64,000 nucleotides of DNA from Lacrimispora indolis DSM 755 (GCF_000526995.1 NZ_AZUI01000001.1:1-64000); one strand, 5' to 3'. Shown: positions 24,368-34,871, counted from the stretch's first letter. The notes: generated by a model from the sequence alone, not told the origin. Numbers and translations are program-made.

Positions 24368-25113
24368 TTAGATTATTAAAGAATTCAGTCTGTCCACTCC
24401 GTTTTTCCATGCCAAATGGATTTCATTAAGCATAGATAAAGATAGTTTCCGTTTAGATTCAATTTCAAGTTTGCAAATAAAGTGAGTTTTCATATCCCTC
24501 ATCAACCACTTACAGGAATTGTATTTACTTACAACACGTCCATAAAATGCTGCCATTTCTAAAAACAACTCCCGACAATCATCAAATGGTTCTCCCTGTT
24601 TCTCTAATACCATATCTTTTATCAGCCTTACTGCATCTTCTATCTTGACACATTCCATGTCTATCTGCTGCTCTTTTATAAATTTTTGAGCCGTACTCTC
24701 ATGCTCATTAAATAGCTTATAATGATCTTCTTGTCTAAAATAATCATTCTCTTTCGGTGGCTCAGCAATTTTCTTTAAAAAATCTAAACCATATTTTTTC
24801 AGTATATCTGCATAAGTTTCAACTGCCTGCTTATATTCTCCTGTTGTGGAATATTTAAGGCCATCGTCCCTGCAACCCGGCACAAAATTGTCTATTCGAT
24901 AACTACTGTATCTTCCTGAAAAACAGTTAATATCCATAAATAGTTTTTTTCCCACCTACTACTGTAAAATTCTATAACCTGCCTTGCTATTTCTCCCTTA
25001 CTATTTTTAAATTCCTTAATAAACCAACAACTATCTATTTTTTCACTAAAAATAAGTCCCTCCGGTTCCAATACTTCTCCAATAATCTTATTTATAATTT
25101 CTCTTTTTTTCAT
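24368..25113 (-). pseudogene. Frameshifted immunity gene behind the PAAR-Rhs effector
   Basis: The first 73 codons match the intact copy at 23388-24161, then the frame breaks at a run of seven A (plus-strand T at 24944-24950) where the intact copy has eight. The rest continues in another frame and could restart at a GTG at 24955 (GKKLFMDINCFSGRYSS). The first 150 or so residues are nearly identical to the intact copy and the C-terminal part diverges. This could be a pseudogene, a slippage-prone phase-variable gene, or a sequencing error in the homopolymer. Confidence 0.8.
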
Positions 25114-25125
25114 AAATAGTCTCCT

Positions 25126-28100
25126 TTAAAATGGGCACGCCAACGCAGGAAAACCGGTACTAAATGTAACTCCAGCCTTTATCAACCACCATGCCCCATA
25201 TAATACAGCTCCAACAATTGCAGCTGCAGCTACGTCTTCACCTTTGACATCAGGAAATTGTATCACGTTATCATCTTTCTTATCATTACTGCCAGAGTTA
25301 GAATTACTATTTTGGTTTGGAATCCATATGTATCTATGCTTATCTTTTTCTTCATCCTTTTTTACGTAACCCCAATATATGAATCCTGCATAAGTTTGAT
25401 TAAACTCTTTCCCATTTATGGGCATTGAATAACCACCATTATAATAAGTATAGTATCTTATATAATAATCCGGATAGCGTTCACTTGGTATATACAACTG
25501 GTCAGGGTTAAATGTCGTACCCGGAGAAATATTATACCCCGGATACATTTTCCGTAGACCAGCCATATAACTATTAAACCGTAACAAATCACTCATATGT
25601 GACGCTTGATTATGATGACTTATATGTTTGATTTCATACAATTCTACCTGGTTTTGATACATTAAAATCATATCGTATCTGCCATTGGTTGTTTTTGCTT
25701 CAGGATTTCCACCAGGTATTGTTTCTTCAGTACGAGCTACATATGGCAATCCAGCATAATAGGCCTTAAAATATGCCTCCAATAAAGTGTGTGCCTCCGT
25801 TCCATCTGGACCTGTGACAGCACCAGGTTTTGCACCATCAGGATCAATGAATAATAATGGATTATTTAAACAATATAGATAAGGATGAAGGGTCATAGGT
25901 TCACAGGTATTCCCCTTCACAGAATCCCTTCCATAAAAGAATCCCATATTAGAATTATAGTATCTTCTCCCCGCATAGTAAAGTTCTGTTTCATCTTCGT
26001 AATAGTACCCGGTAAATCCAAAATATGATTCGCCAGAGACTTTTCGATTCGGTTTACCAAACTCATCATAATCATAACTTGTCCTCACAGCACCTGCTTG
26101 GCTTAATAACCGCATTGGAGTTCCTAAAGAATCATTTTGATAAAAGAAGCTTTTATCATCTTCAATCAATCCCGTCAAATGATGACTTTGCGGTTCCCAT
26201 ATATAGCTTTTGGGGATGCCATCACATTTCTCTCCAATCAGGTTATGATTGCTCCTGGCATAATCAATGATAAATTCTACACTGGATTCATCTGGCTTTT
26301 GATAACCATAAAAATCTGATTCCGCATGCTCTTTTTGCTGTTTCATTGTACGCTGGCCGAAACCGTCATAAAGGTAGGATATTTCTGTGCCATTTTTTTT
26401 CCTGATTTTTTCTAATAGATTTCTCCCATTATAAAAGTAGGCATCCTGCATTTCCTCATTTTCATAGCAACAGCGAATGTTCCCTCTTTTATCATATTCA
26501 TAGCGCCTGATAAAGTCTACTGTTTCTTCCCTGACCAACTGATTCAATTCGTTATAATGATACTGTGTATCAATTCCATTTTCTTTCTTAAAAATACGGT
26601 TTCCGTACGGATCATATTCATACTTTCTTACTGTATGCAATCCATCTCTAACTTCGGCCAAGCGGTTTAAATCATCATAAAAATACCGGAAGCTCTCCTT
26701 CCCCTTCTCTGAAATCCGGTTTATATTAACAGGTAATCCATCGGAATCATATTCATATTGATAGTTTAAAAATCCGCCTTGATAAGAATGGCTTAAATAC
26801 TTTAGCTGGCCAAACGAGTCATATCCATAACGAGATTCCTGTTGATTACTGCATTTTCTGGAAGATAAAAAGCCTGCTTCGTTATAGTGATATTCAATAA
26901 ACTGATCAGCCCAATGGACTTTCTTAATCTTTTGACTGGCATCATCATATTCATATTCAATATCTTCTCCATCCGGATAAACCGTTCTTGTTCTGTTCCC
27001 AAAAACATTCCACTCATACTGAACTGTATTTCCCTGATGATCGGTTATCTGATCAGGTATTCCAAAACTGTTACGCTGGATTGTTGTGCTGCCAAGCCAG
27101 TCTTTCAGTTGGATCAGCTGGTTTAATGCATTGTATTCCATCATAACTTTTTTTCCATCCGGATATACAATTTTGCTTATATTGCCTGATGGATCATAGG
27201 TATAATGTGTTTCCATGCCTTCCTGATCCGTATGGGTAAGAATTCTCCCAAAATAATCTCTTTGGTATCTTTCCTCATGACCTGCAGCATTTTCAGAACA
27301 TATTACCTCACCTTCTAAATTCCGTTTATAACGTACCAGTAAAAGTTCCTTTTGCTTATTTATATTCCTAGCCTCTTCTAGTTCTTCCTCTAAGGTCAGC
27401 GGTGCGATCTGTTTTACAGAAACAATTCGGTCTACTTCGTCATAGTTGTAAAGAGTTTTTAGTCCGGCAGGGTCAATGACTGCCTGCAGTGATCCGCTTT
27501 TTGTATATTCATAATCAGTCACAACTCCTTTATTATTTTTGACAGACAGGAGGTTTCCGACTCCATCATAAGTAAAAGATTTGCTTTGTCCTCGGCTGTT
27601 TGAAATGAAAGAAATCCTGTTTAGGGCGTCATAGGTGAATTCTACCTGATAACCGGTATGATCCTGCTTTGCTATAAGATTACCATTGGAATCATAAGAA
27701 TAATGCAATTCACTGCCATCAGGAAATTTTTTATTTTTCAGTCTGCCACCCGGAAAGTATTGATACTCAGTAATTCGATTCAAAGGTTCTGTTACCTTTG
27801 TGATCAATCCTAATTCATTATATTCAAAACTACTGATTTTCCCAGATGGATCTGTCTGCTTTATTTTTTGCCCGGCAGCATCGTATTCCATGTGGTATTC
27901 CCCGCCCATCGGATCAACCGCTCTGGTTATTTTACCCGAAAAATTATATTCAAAACGAGAAGATGTTTCATTTGGATAATTAATTTGAATTATTCGGTTG
28001 AGGGCATCGTAATTATACAGTACACTTGAGCCATCCGGTAAGGTTGTTTTTATCCGGTTTCCGTTTCCATCATACTGATAGGATGTCTCTCCTCCTTCCG

Positions 28101-30054
28101 GAGCTATCACCTTCTCCAGGCGGTTGGATTTATTATACAAATACTTCGTGACTGCGCCATTCGCCTCTGTCTGCTGGCTGACATTCCACATAAGATCATA
28201 TTCCCGGAAGGTTTCACGTCCCTGTGGATCTGTCTTTTTGACAGGGCAATTCATATCATTGTATTCCCAGGTTGTTGAATTACCGTTCTGATCTATGATC
28301 TCAGTAATTTTTCCATTATTATTATAGAAATATTTTTTACTGAATCCCAACGTGTCTGTCATCTCAACAATATCGTTGTTTTGATTATATACATACTGTG
28401 TTTTATTTCCATTTCCATCTATTGTTGCAACAACGCGGTTTAACTGGTCATATTCATATTTCACCTTTGAATGAAAAGGGTTTGCTACTTCAATAATATT
28501 CCCTCTGCCATCAAATTGGACATGCATTTCGGAGCCATCCGGATGAGTGACCGTTTCTACCATGCCTTTGGAATGATACTGATACTGAAACGTCCGTCCT
28601 AATTGATCGGTATTCCGGAGTATCTGTCCATTTTGATTATAATCAGTCCTTGTAACAGAGCCATCCGGATAAATTAATCTGACAGGATGCTTCATTCTGT
28701 CATACTCAATTCTTGTCTCATGGCCGGTAGGGTCCCTGATTAAAGTCATATTTCCATCATGATCATATTCGTAACAGGTTTTATTTCCATTGTAATCCGT
28801 AATTTCGGCTAATTGATGTTTTTCATTATATTTCTTTTCTATCTGTCCTTCATGAGAAGTAATCCTGCAATCCCGTTGCCATTTATCTCTATAAAATCTG
28901 ATTTTGTTTTTATTCTGGTCAATAAATACAGTCCTGTCATCATCATATTCATACTCCATGACTCCGCCATCGGGAAATAACTGTTTGACTGCCCGTCCAT
29001 TTTTATCAAACTCATTGACTACCTTTTTCACACCATATGGTGTTATTTCCTCGATTAACCGGTTTTTTTTATCATAAGTATACTCTTTAAAACCGCCCGA
29101 AAGATTATCTGCTTTGATTAAATTGCCATTGTCATATGCAAACGTAACAGACCGTCCGGAATGATCACTCACACCGGCCAGTTTTCCCTCGTTATTATAA
29201 GAGAATGTAAAATAACCTGATAAGTTCTGAACCTTCGAAAGAACGCGGTTCGTATATGTATAAATAGTTGAATTCCCATTTTTATCTTTTATCTCTTTGC
29301 ATAAGCCATCTTTATCAAAAACAAAAGTCTGGTTTAAAATATCCTTATAGAAATACCCATCCATTGAAAGACGTAAGGATTCCTTCGCTAATTCATTTGT
29401 TTTATAATCCCCTGCTTCCGCCCTTTCAAACGTTCGGACCTGGCCTCCAACCCCAGTATGTATCTCTATGGTTTCACGATGATCGATCAGGTAAACCTGA
29501 TGATTATGATTCCAGCCGTTCCCGCACACGGTATTTTCATCTGAAAGAGAATTATAAGTTCGTGTAAAGGAGAGAGGATAACTTCCCATAATATGAAGAT
29601 CTTCAGACTGCAGCACGTAATTTCCTGTAATAAGGTTGACTGGATCTCCGCTAAAAGGAGCACAACTCAAACCAAAAAGATTTTTAAAAATCTTTCCCGC
29701 TTCCTTTAAAAGCTTCATGATCGTTTCCTGACCACTTGTCTCTGAAAGAATGATTCCGCCCTTACCACAAACAAGTGCCGAATCCGTTGTTATTGCACTG
29801 GTACCATTGATCTTAGTCTGTTCATGGGGACAAAGCCATTTTCCAAGAATCATTGGAACACAGGGTTTCCCCGTGTGAGAACAAATTCCAAAGCTTGGGA
29901 TATTTTCACCCGTTTTACAATCATCCACAGTTGCGATCGGTACTTTAAGCAGACAGACATTCTTATTTTCTACAATCAGTTCACCCACTTGGGAACCACA
30001 TGTACATTTAATTTTTGCACCTTTAACTAAATAGGAACTACTCATTTTACTCAC
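25126..30054 (-). CDS. PAAR-like (DUF4280) Rhs effector with PD-(D/E)xK-like tip
   Basis: A complete 1642-residue effector. Residues 1-115 are a PAAR-like DUF4280 domain: YLVKGAKIKCTCGSQVGELI, GICSHTGKPCVPM, KWLCPHEQTKINGTSAITTD. DUF6531 follows at GDPVNLITGNYVLQSEDLHI, then YD repeats to about residue 1395, ending YYAGRRYYNSNMGFFYGRDS and NNPLLFIDPDGAKPGAV. The tip has GTEAHTLLEAYFKAYYAG, NGRYDMILMYQNQVELYEIK (an xxD...ExK pattern like PD-(D/E)xK nucleases), a low-complexity NSNSGSN linker and a hydrophobic tail (AAAIVGAVLYGAWWLIKAG). It is in an operon directly behind VgrG-like spikes, so it probably caps the spike. Its core differs from the array cores. Confidence 0.85.
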   Translation of the reverse strand: MSKMSSSYLVKGAKIKCTCGSQVGELIVENKNVCLLKVPIATVDDCKTGENIPSFGICSHTGKPCVPMILGKWLCPHEQTKINGTSAITTDSALVCGKGGIILSETSGQETIMKLLKEAGKIFKNLFGLSCAPFSGDPVNLITGNYVLQSEDLHIMGSYPLSFTRTYNSLSDENTVCGNGWNHNHQVYLIDHRETIEIHTGVGGQVRTFERAEAGDYKTNELAKESLRLSMDGYFYKDILNQTFVFDKDGLCKEIKDKNGNSTIYTYTNRVLSKVQNLSGYFTFSYNNEGKLAGVSDHSGRSVTFAYDNGNLIKADNLSGGFKEYTYDKKNRLIEEITPYGVKKVVNEFDKNGRAVKQLFPDGGVMEYEYDDDRTVFIDQNKNKIRFYRDKWQRDCRITSHEGQIEKKYNEKHQLAEITDYNGNKTCYEYDHDGNMTLIRDPTGHETRIEYDRMKHPVRLIYPDGSVTRTDYNQNGQILRNTDQLGRTFQYQYHSKGMVETVTHPDGSEMHVQFDGRGNIIEVANPFHSKVKYEYDQLNRVVATIDGNGNKTQYVYNQNNDIVEMTDTLGFSKKYFYNNNGKITEIIDQNGNSTTWEYNDMNCPVKKTDPQGRETFREYDLMWNVSQQTEANGAVTKYLYNKSNRLEKVIAPEGGETSYQYDGNGNRIKTTLPDGSSVLYNYDALNRIIQINYPNETSSRFEYNFSGKITRAVDPMGGEYHMEYDAAGQKIKQTDPSGKISSFEYNELGLITKVTEPLNRITEYQYFPGGRLKNKKFPDGSELHYSYDSNGNLIAKQDHTGYQVEFTYDALNRISFISNSRGQSKSFTYDGVGNLLSVKNNKGVVTDYEYTKSGSLQAVIDPAGLKTLYNYDEVDRIVSVKQIAPLTLEEELEEARNINKQKELLLVRYKRNLEGEVICSENAAGHEERYQRDYFGRILTHTDQEGMETHYTYDPSGNISKIVYPDGKKVMMEYNALNQLIQLKDWLGSTTIQRNSFGIPDQITDHQGNTVQYEWNVFGNRTRTVYPDGEDIEYEYDDASQKIKKVHWADQFIEYHYNEAGFLSSRKCSNQQESRYGYDSFGQLKYLSHSYQGGFLNYQYEYDSDGLPVNINRISEKGKESFRYFYDDLNRLAEVRDGLHTVRKYEYDPYGNRIFKKENGIDTQYHYNELNQLVREETVDFIRRYEYDKRGNIRCCYENEEMQDAYFYNGRNLLEKIRKKNGTEISYLYDGFGQRTMKQQKEHAESDFYGYQKPDESSVEFIIDYARSNHNLIGEKCDGIPKSYIWEPQSHHLTGLIEDDKSFFYQNDSLGTPMRLLSQAGAVRTSYDYDEFGKPNRKVSGESYFGFTGYYYEDETELYYAGRRYYNSNMGFFYGRDSVKGNTCEPMTLHPYLYCLNNPLLFIDPDGAKPGAVTGPDGTEAHTLLEAYFKAYYAGLPYVARTEETIPGGNPEAKTTNGRYDMILMYQNQVELYEIKHISHHNQASHMSDLLRFNSYMAGLRKMYPGYNISPGTTFNPDQLYIPSERYPDYYIRYYTYYNGGYSMPINGKEFNQTYAGFIYWGYVKKDEEKDKHRYIWIPNQNSNSNSGSNDKKDDNVIQFPDVKGEDVAAAAIVGAVLYGAWWLIKAGVTFSTGFPALACPF

Positions 30055-30058
30055 CCCT

Positions 30059-30244
30059 TTACTTAAAATTCATACTTTTTAAGGATGCTTCAAATCCATT
30101 GATGAATGTAGAATTATTTGGTTTCGTTTTTATAAATACGCCCGGATCAAATTCCGGTTCGTTTTTGCTGACCTTTTTTAATACGGACGGTCCGCAGTCT
30201 TGCCGGTTTCCTCCCATTTTAATTGTATCTGCATTCTTTCCCAA
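30059..30244 (-). CDS. Small protein between spike and Rhs effector
   Basis: A 61-residue protein starting MGKNADTIKMGGNRQDCGPS, basic, with VFIKTKPNNSTFINGFEASL near the end. Not recognised. It is tightly packed between the VgrG-like gene (14 bases) and the PAAR-Rhs gene (4 bases), so a chaperone or adaptor role for effector loading is plausible but unproven. Confidence 0.55.
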   Translation of the reverse strand: MGKNADTIKMGGNRQDCGPSVLKKVSKNEPEFDPGVFIKTKPNNSTFINGFEASLKSMNFK

Positions 30245-30258
30245 TATTAGTTTCCCCC

Positions 30259-31785
30259 TTATCTCTGTACAATCATTCCCAATGCCTGACTGATTATTTT
30301 ATCCTCTGTTTTTCCGGCAGGAATCATTCCTAATGCCTGCTTTCCTATTTTTTCAGTATCCTTATTGCTGTAAACTCTAACCGGTTCCTCCTCAGTTAAT
30401 GGATTTGCCTGTGCAAGGATTTTAACCGGACCGGATAGATTAAAATCCTGACAGATATTAATGCTTCCTCCTCCGGAACTACCTTTAATAAGTGTGGACT
30501 GTAATGGCGCAAAGGTCTTTATCCCATCAGCAGTTAATAAGATTTTTCCTTTTGCTTCTAATAAAATTTCATCACCTTCCAGAACGATGCCCTGCTCATC
30601 CTCCAATGTCAGGGAATTGCCCATATGATTATCAAAGCCCATAGTTCCCGGAACTAATTTCATTTCTTTCCTCTGGCTGGTTGTAAAATATCGGTCGAAA
30701 GGAGAGGATACGTTGGGACATTTTGAAATATCATTGCTTCTTAAATACTGTATCGCTATGCTATCTGCCTCATTGTAATTAGTAAATATAATAGCAGCCC
30801 TCTCTCCCTTTTCTGGCATACAGGTAAATATATTCCCCGTTACCGGCACCCAAGGATAGGTTTTTATTATATTTTGTTCTTCCGGATTTATATCAAATAC
30901 TAGTTTAACCTCTCCTCCCACCGAAGTAATCACTGTCCCTGTCAAAGATGCGCCGATTAATTGCTGATTATATTCTTTTTTCTTATAATAAAGATCTGTC
31001 CTTCCAAATTCATAGGAAAAAATAATTTCTCCTCTGATCATGTTTGCCAAAATGCTCAGCACCCGAAGTCTTCTCCCATCAATTTCAACCTCGTCTCCAA
31101 TCTGATAAAACCGGTCTGACTCTGCTCTATAAAATACAAACCAATCTTTTTGCATATTTTCTGCTCTGTTTTCAAAATACCGCTCGTCTAGTGATACGGT
31201 ATATGATGTGAATTTTTCATCTATGAGCTTGTTTCCCTCTGGAAAACCTAAATAGAATTTAGGTTCTCCGGTTTTAATATCCGGAATCAGCACACTGCCA
31301 AAATGACTGGCTATTCTTTTATAAAATTCCCAGTCACTTTCCTGATATTGAACCAGCAGGTCCTGGATCGGAGATTCTTCCTTGCCTTTCACCGAAAAAA
31401 GTACATCTGCTTTTGGAACCTGGTATAGAATACTCCGTATTACACTTTTATAGGTCTGCTCTGTATTTTGAAATGTCCGTATGTATTTTTTTTCATCCAG
31501 TTTAATACTTGCAGATATAAGAGATAATCTGGCGGTATATAAATTCCCTTCTCTTTTTTGGTTATAATGGTCCACAAACCCGTAAAAAATGAAATATTCC
31601 TGCCCATTTTTCTTGTAACCAATAGAAATAGACTGGCTATATAACGAATCACATAATAGTTCAGTTTTTAGTTGCAAATCAACCGTTAATTTCACATGCT
31701 GATTTGGATTCATACTAAAGTGCAAATCATTTACACCCACAACTGAACCAAGGCCAGTTATAATAAGATTATTTTTTGTAATCAT
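30259..31785 (-). CDS. VgrG-like spike protein 1
   Basis: About 508 residues from the Met preceded by GAGGGAAAGCTT; an ATG six codons earlier is also possible. Spike hallmarks: DLLVQYQESDWEFYKRIASH (the gp27/VgrG 'QY-ESDW-F--R-' motif), a gp5/OB-like part with VPVTGNIFTCMPEKGERAAI, and a C-terminal needle-like region EGDEILLEAKGKILLTADGI. It overlaps the Imm11-like gene. The tail IGKQALGMIPAGKTEDK, ISQALGMIVQR contains a twice-repeated QALGMI unit. It is the nearest spike to the PAAR-Rhs effector and likely its carrier. Confidence 0.8.
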   Translation of the reverse strand: MITKNNLIITGLGSVVGVNDLHFSMNPNQHVKLTVDLQLKTELLCDSLYSQSISIGYKKNGQEYFIFYGFVDHYNQKREGNLYTARLSLISASIKLDEKKYIRTFQNTEQTYKSVIRSILYQVPKADVLFSVKGKEESPIQDLLVQYQESDWEFYKRIASHFGSVLIPDIKTGEPKFYLGFPEGNKLIDEKFTSYTVSLDERYFENRAENMQKDWFVFYRAESDRFYQIGDEVEIDGRRLRVLSILANMIRGEIIFSYEFGRTDLYYKKKEYNQQLIGASLTGTVITSVGGEVKLVFDINPEEQNIIKTYPWVPVTGNIFTCMPEKGERAAIIFTNYNEADSIAIQYLRSNDISKCPNVSSPFDRYFTTSQRKEMKLVPGTMGFDNHMGNSLTLEDEQGIVLEGDEILLEAKGKILLTADGIKTFAPLQSTLIKGSSGGGSINICQDFNLSGPVKILAQANPLTEEEPVRVYSNKDTEKIGKQALGMIPAGKTEDKIISQALGMIVQR

Positions 31786-31795
31786 AAGCTTTCCC

Positions 31796-32317
31796 TCACA
31801 CAATTAATAATTCCTGTAACTTTATCCCCCTCACATTTCTGCGGATCAGACTTTCTGCAACGTCTTCACGTATTACTAATGTTGCTTTACTGACTTCTCC
31901 CAGGATAAAAAATGGAATATCCTGAATTTTATTCTTATCTAATGATCCTTTTAATAATCTGCTCTTAGTTTTATCAAAGGTACTTTCCATACTTAACAGC
32001 CTATGCTCCGGTAATTCCGGCAAATAATAAAACAAAGAATTTTGACTGTCAGGATCTATTAAAATAATTTTTATCGCTTTTATTCCCCTCCTGTACATCC
32101 AGATTACTTTCATCACCTTTTCTGACACAAATATACATGGAAATGTCAATATATCCATATAAATGGAATCAGCTTTCAACTTCGAGTCAAGTAGAATCCA
32201 GCTTTTTTCCGCATCAAATTGCTCTGAGTTATCCTTTGAGGTTATTTTTCCAAACCAATTCTTAATATCTGGATTAGGATTATTCTCCTCCTGCTCTGAA
32301 AGGATAAAATATTTCAT
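31796..32317 (-). CDS. Imm11-like (DUF1629-type) protein of spike module A
   Basis: A 173-residue protein, MKYFILSEQEENNPNPDIKN at the start and VAESLIRRNVRGIKLQELLI at the end. These ends are the pattern of Imm11/DUF1629 proteins (YxLS at the start, '...LxGxxxxE' at the end). A clear paralogue is at 46423-46974 (MEYYILSQEE, ESILRRPFTGICMKKVCLEG) in the same place between two VgrG-like genes. The fixed position within spike modules suggests a structural or loading role rather than simple immunity. The name is a fold-level guess. Confidence 0.6.
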   Translation of the reverse strand: MKYFILSEQEENNPNPDIKNWFGKITSKDNSEQFDAEKSWILLDSKLKADSIYMDILTFPCIFVSEKVMKVIWMYRRGIKAIKIILIDPDSQNSLFYYLPELPEHRLLSMESTFDKTKSRLLKGSLDKNKIQDIPFFILGEVSKATLVIREDVAESLIRRNVRGIKLQELLIV

Positions 32318-32910
32318 ATTCTGTCATTCCCTTCTTCAAATAATACAGCTTGCTCATCCATATATCCGCCGAAAACAACTTTAAAATCTTCATTCTTTTC
32401 TAAAGCTTCTGAAAATTTATTGTGTATAATATCGGTGATATGATCCCTAAAAAACAATTCTGCTATTTTGTAATAATGAGTGATATACCACAAAGCAAAT
32501 TCCTTCTCTTCGTATTCTTTTAAATGAAATATCACTGCACCAATATGTTTTTTAAAATATTCCATATCTTTTTCAAAAAACTGAAATATAAAATTCATAT
32601 TCCAATATTGAACAGTCCTGCACCTTTCTAAATAAAAATCTTTATTATACAGATCCAGCCGTACCTCATATTTCTTTGTAAAAATACATCTTTGCAGATA
32701 GCTGATGCTAAAAAACTGAACGGGATCTTTTTTATTCATTTGCTGCAAGCTGTGGGCTTCTGAATATAACATTTCTACGGATTTTTTGAAATCCGTTATG
32801 ATCATATCTCTGTTATCCGAAAAATAAGTCTGTATTTCTTTCAAACGATTATGTAATACCGGCTCCATTAATTTACTGCCTTCTGATTGTATTTTTTGCA
32901 ATCGGTCCAT
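32314..32910 (-). CDS. Adaptor-like protein, short form
   Basis: A 198-residue protein related to the N-terminal half of the 377-residue protein at 46985-48118: FFSISYLQRCIFTKKYEVRL here against IFSISLCVLRSRFLQRDGRV there, then NKDFYLER against NESFYLDS. It lacks the pentapeptide repeats of that paralogue. It overlaps the next gene by four bases and follows a VgrG-like gene by three, so the module is translated as one block. A loading adaptor for spike or effector is the best guess. Confidence 0.6.
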   Translation of the reverse strand: MDRLQKIQSEGSKLMEPVLHNRLKEIQTYFSDNRDMIITDFKKSVEMLYSEAHSLQQMNKKDPVQFFSISYLQRCIFTKKYEVRLDLYNKDFYLERCRTVQYWNMNFIFQFFEKDMEYFKKHIGAVIFHLKEYEEKEFALWYITHYYKIAELFFRDHITDIIHNKFSEALEKNEDFKVVFGGYMDEQAVLFEEGNDRI

Positions 32911-32913
32911 ATT

Positions 32914-34311
32914 TTACTCCATCCGCAGTTTACCGCCTTTAAAAGCAATATCATCGTCTATGACAAGCCGGCTTCCTCCCTGACCAATGTCGACCTGATC
33001 AGCCGCATTCATGGTCAACGTCTGTTCCACACTTGTTAAAGATATATCTCCTTTGGCCCTCATGGTAATGTTTTTACTGCTCTCAATTGAAATTCCACTA
33101 TTATCATGTATCGTAATATTTTCTCCTTTGTGGTTAGTCATAACAATACGGTCCGGAGTAAAATAAATCTCCTTTCCATATCGGGTTTTTAATGATTTGA
33201 CATCAGGATTCGTTCTGGCATTTGGATCGGTTGACTTTTGATGTATAGCACTGGTTACATATGCATCAGATTCATTTGGGGAAGGCAGATACAGCCGGGC
33301 TGAATCGCCTTTCTCAGGCATACAATACCATCCCGTACCATCCGCTGATGAATATACGGTGGAAAACGGGAATTCCATGGCCGGTGACTGGGAGCTGTTT
33401 TCTCCCTGTCTGAGTTCTATCAAAACCTTATCTTTCACTATGTCAGTAATAACCGCATCAAAAGAAGCTCCTATCAAAGAAAAATTTGTTATATATGATG
33501 TTTGAAAAGCATTTTTTGTTTTTAATATATAATGATGAATCAATTCACCATACGAAAGCTTACTATTTACCCCATACACATACAGTTCAAATCCATTAAA
33601 TAAAATTTTGTCTCCCAGGTAATAGACCTTTCTATCAGTAAGATTATAAGAAATCAGATCATACTGATTCATTTTCAATTCACTATTCTTTTTGTGGTAA
33701 TCCTGAATTTCATTTGTCAGTGTGTAATTATCCTTTTTTACCTCATAAGCATTTAGTTTTGGAATACCCAGATAAAAATGAATACCTGGTGTACGATCTT
33801 CCGGTATGAGTACCGAATGATACCGGCTTGCTAACCGTTTTAAAAACTGCCAGTCTGTTTCAAGGTACTGAATTGTAAAATCGTTCAATGACTGTACGTC
33901 TTTGTTCTTAATCATAAAATTACAATTTGAATAGGTATTACAAATACCGTCAATGATCTCTTTATAGGGCTGGTTCCTGTCCTGATAAAAGCGTAAATGT
34001 TCATTTAAGTCCATTCTATAGGTGTCACTTGTGACCTCAATAGTCAGTACACATAATTTTCCTTCATTTTTCATACTAAACTGAGTAATAAATCCATTAA
34101 AAAACACCTGCTCTGTTTCTTCGTCTGTAATGATCATTTGAAACTGAGGGTATTTGTTTCTAATGCAATGATTTACGTATTCCTGTTCTGACCCTCCATC
34201 AATAATTCCCTGAATTTTCAAAATCGAATGGCAGTTTACATAACGTTTAGTAGTAAGCTCATGAATTTCTAAAAAATCAAATGGTTCGGTTCTAACTTGC
34301 AATGCTTTCAT
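32914..34311 (-). CDS. VgrG-like spike protein 2
   Basis: A 465-residue protein. IQYLETDWQFLKRLASRYHS is the hub motif, SADGTGWYCMPEKGDSARLY the OB/spike junction motif shared with 48134-49561 (SKDGSGWYCMPEKGDKVRII), and SSKNITMRAKGDISLTSVEQ a beta-helical needle. It ends IDDDIAFKGGKLRME. It is the first gene of spike module A and is preceded by an AGGAGGAGTT-type ribosome binding site. Confidence 0.8.
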   Translation of the reverse strand: MKALQVRTEPFDFLEIHELTTKRYVNCHSILKIQGIIDGGSEQEYVNHCIRNKYPQFQMIITDEETEQVFFNGFITQFSMKNEGKLCVLTIEVTSDTYRMDLNEHLRFYQDRNQPYKEIIDGICNTYSNCNFMIKNKDVQSLNDFTIQYLETDWQFLKRLASRYHSVLIPEDRTPGIHFYLGIPKLNAYEVKKDNYTLTNEIQDYHKKNSELKMNQYDLISYNLTDRKVYYLGDKILFNGFELYVYGVNSKLSYGELIHHYILKTKNAFQTSYITNFSLIGASFDAVITDIVKDKVLIELRQGENSSQSPAMEFPFSTVYSSADGTGWYCMPEKGDSARLYLPSPNESDAYVTSAIHQKSTDPNARTNPDVKSLKTRYGKEIYFTPDRIVMTNHKGENITIHDNSGISIESSKNITMRAKGDISLTSVEQTLTMNAADQVDIGQGGSRLVIDDDIAFKGGKLRME

Positions 34312-34340
34312 AAAACTCCTCCTCTTTCATAAAAATCCAG

Positions 34341-34859
34341 TTAAATTCTTATTGATTTAATTACTCTTTTTACTACCGGTTTCCAGTTTATGTACACTTC
34401 AAAAGGGCAGTTAAAAGCCCCTAGCAAAGTTTTGTCAGTCAATTGTACTAAGTACATAACGTTATAGATTGATCCTTCTAAAGATGAACTTCTAAAATCA
34501 AAGTATTGAATTGAAACATTGTCTGGATCTGCAAAAAAGTTTTCTTCGTAAAATAGAGTATTTGGATATACCATTTTTATCGATTCTCTGATTTTAAATA
34601 CGTATAACTGCAAATCAGGTATCTTTTCATTCAACATATTAAAAGTAAAATTAATTTTGCCGCTTTCGTCTGAATAAACAATCCTGGGTCTTGGATCCAC
34701 TGTGTAACGTTCTTTTATTTTTTTATCAGACAGTTCTGTAAACGCCACCGGCATATCCATGAAAATTGTCCCATTAAATAAACACCTATTTATTAGCTGC
34801 GTATTATCCTCTTCTAAAGCATCTTTATTTACAAGTCCCAAAATCATCTCATCAATCAT
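34341..34859 (-). CDS. Unrecognised injection-system protein
   Basis: A 172-residue soluble protein: MIDEMILGLVNKDALEEDNT, FNGTIFMDMPVAFTELSDKK near residue 29, MYLVQLTDKTLLGAFNCPFE near the end. The 'F-G-x-F---P--F--L' opening and the late 'LTDKTLLGxFNC' recall DcrB-like proteins found with secretion systems, but the resemblance is weak. It lies between baseplate candidates and spike module A in the same transcription unit, so a structural or effector-handling role is likely. Confidence 0.5.
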   Translation of the reverse strand: MIDEMILGLVNKDALEEDNTQLINRCLFNGTIFMDMPVAFTELSDKKIKERYTVDPRPRIVYSDESGKINFTFNMLNEKIPDLQLYVFKIRESIKMVYPNTLFYEENFFADPDNVSIQYFDFRSSSLEGSIYNVMYLVQLTDKTLLGAFNCPFEVYINWKPVVKRVIKSIRI

Positions 34860-34871
34860 ACAATCCCTCCT

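Noticed and set aside
31796..32317. Calling the Imm11-like proteins plain immunity proteins
   Set aside because: Both copies occupy the same slot between two spike genes, away from the toxin ends, which fits a machine component better. The immunity reading is kept only as an alternative.
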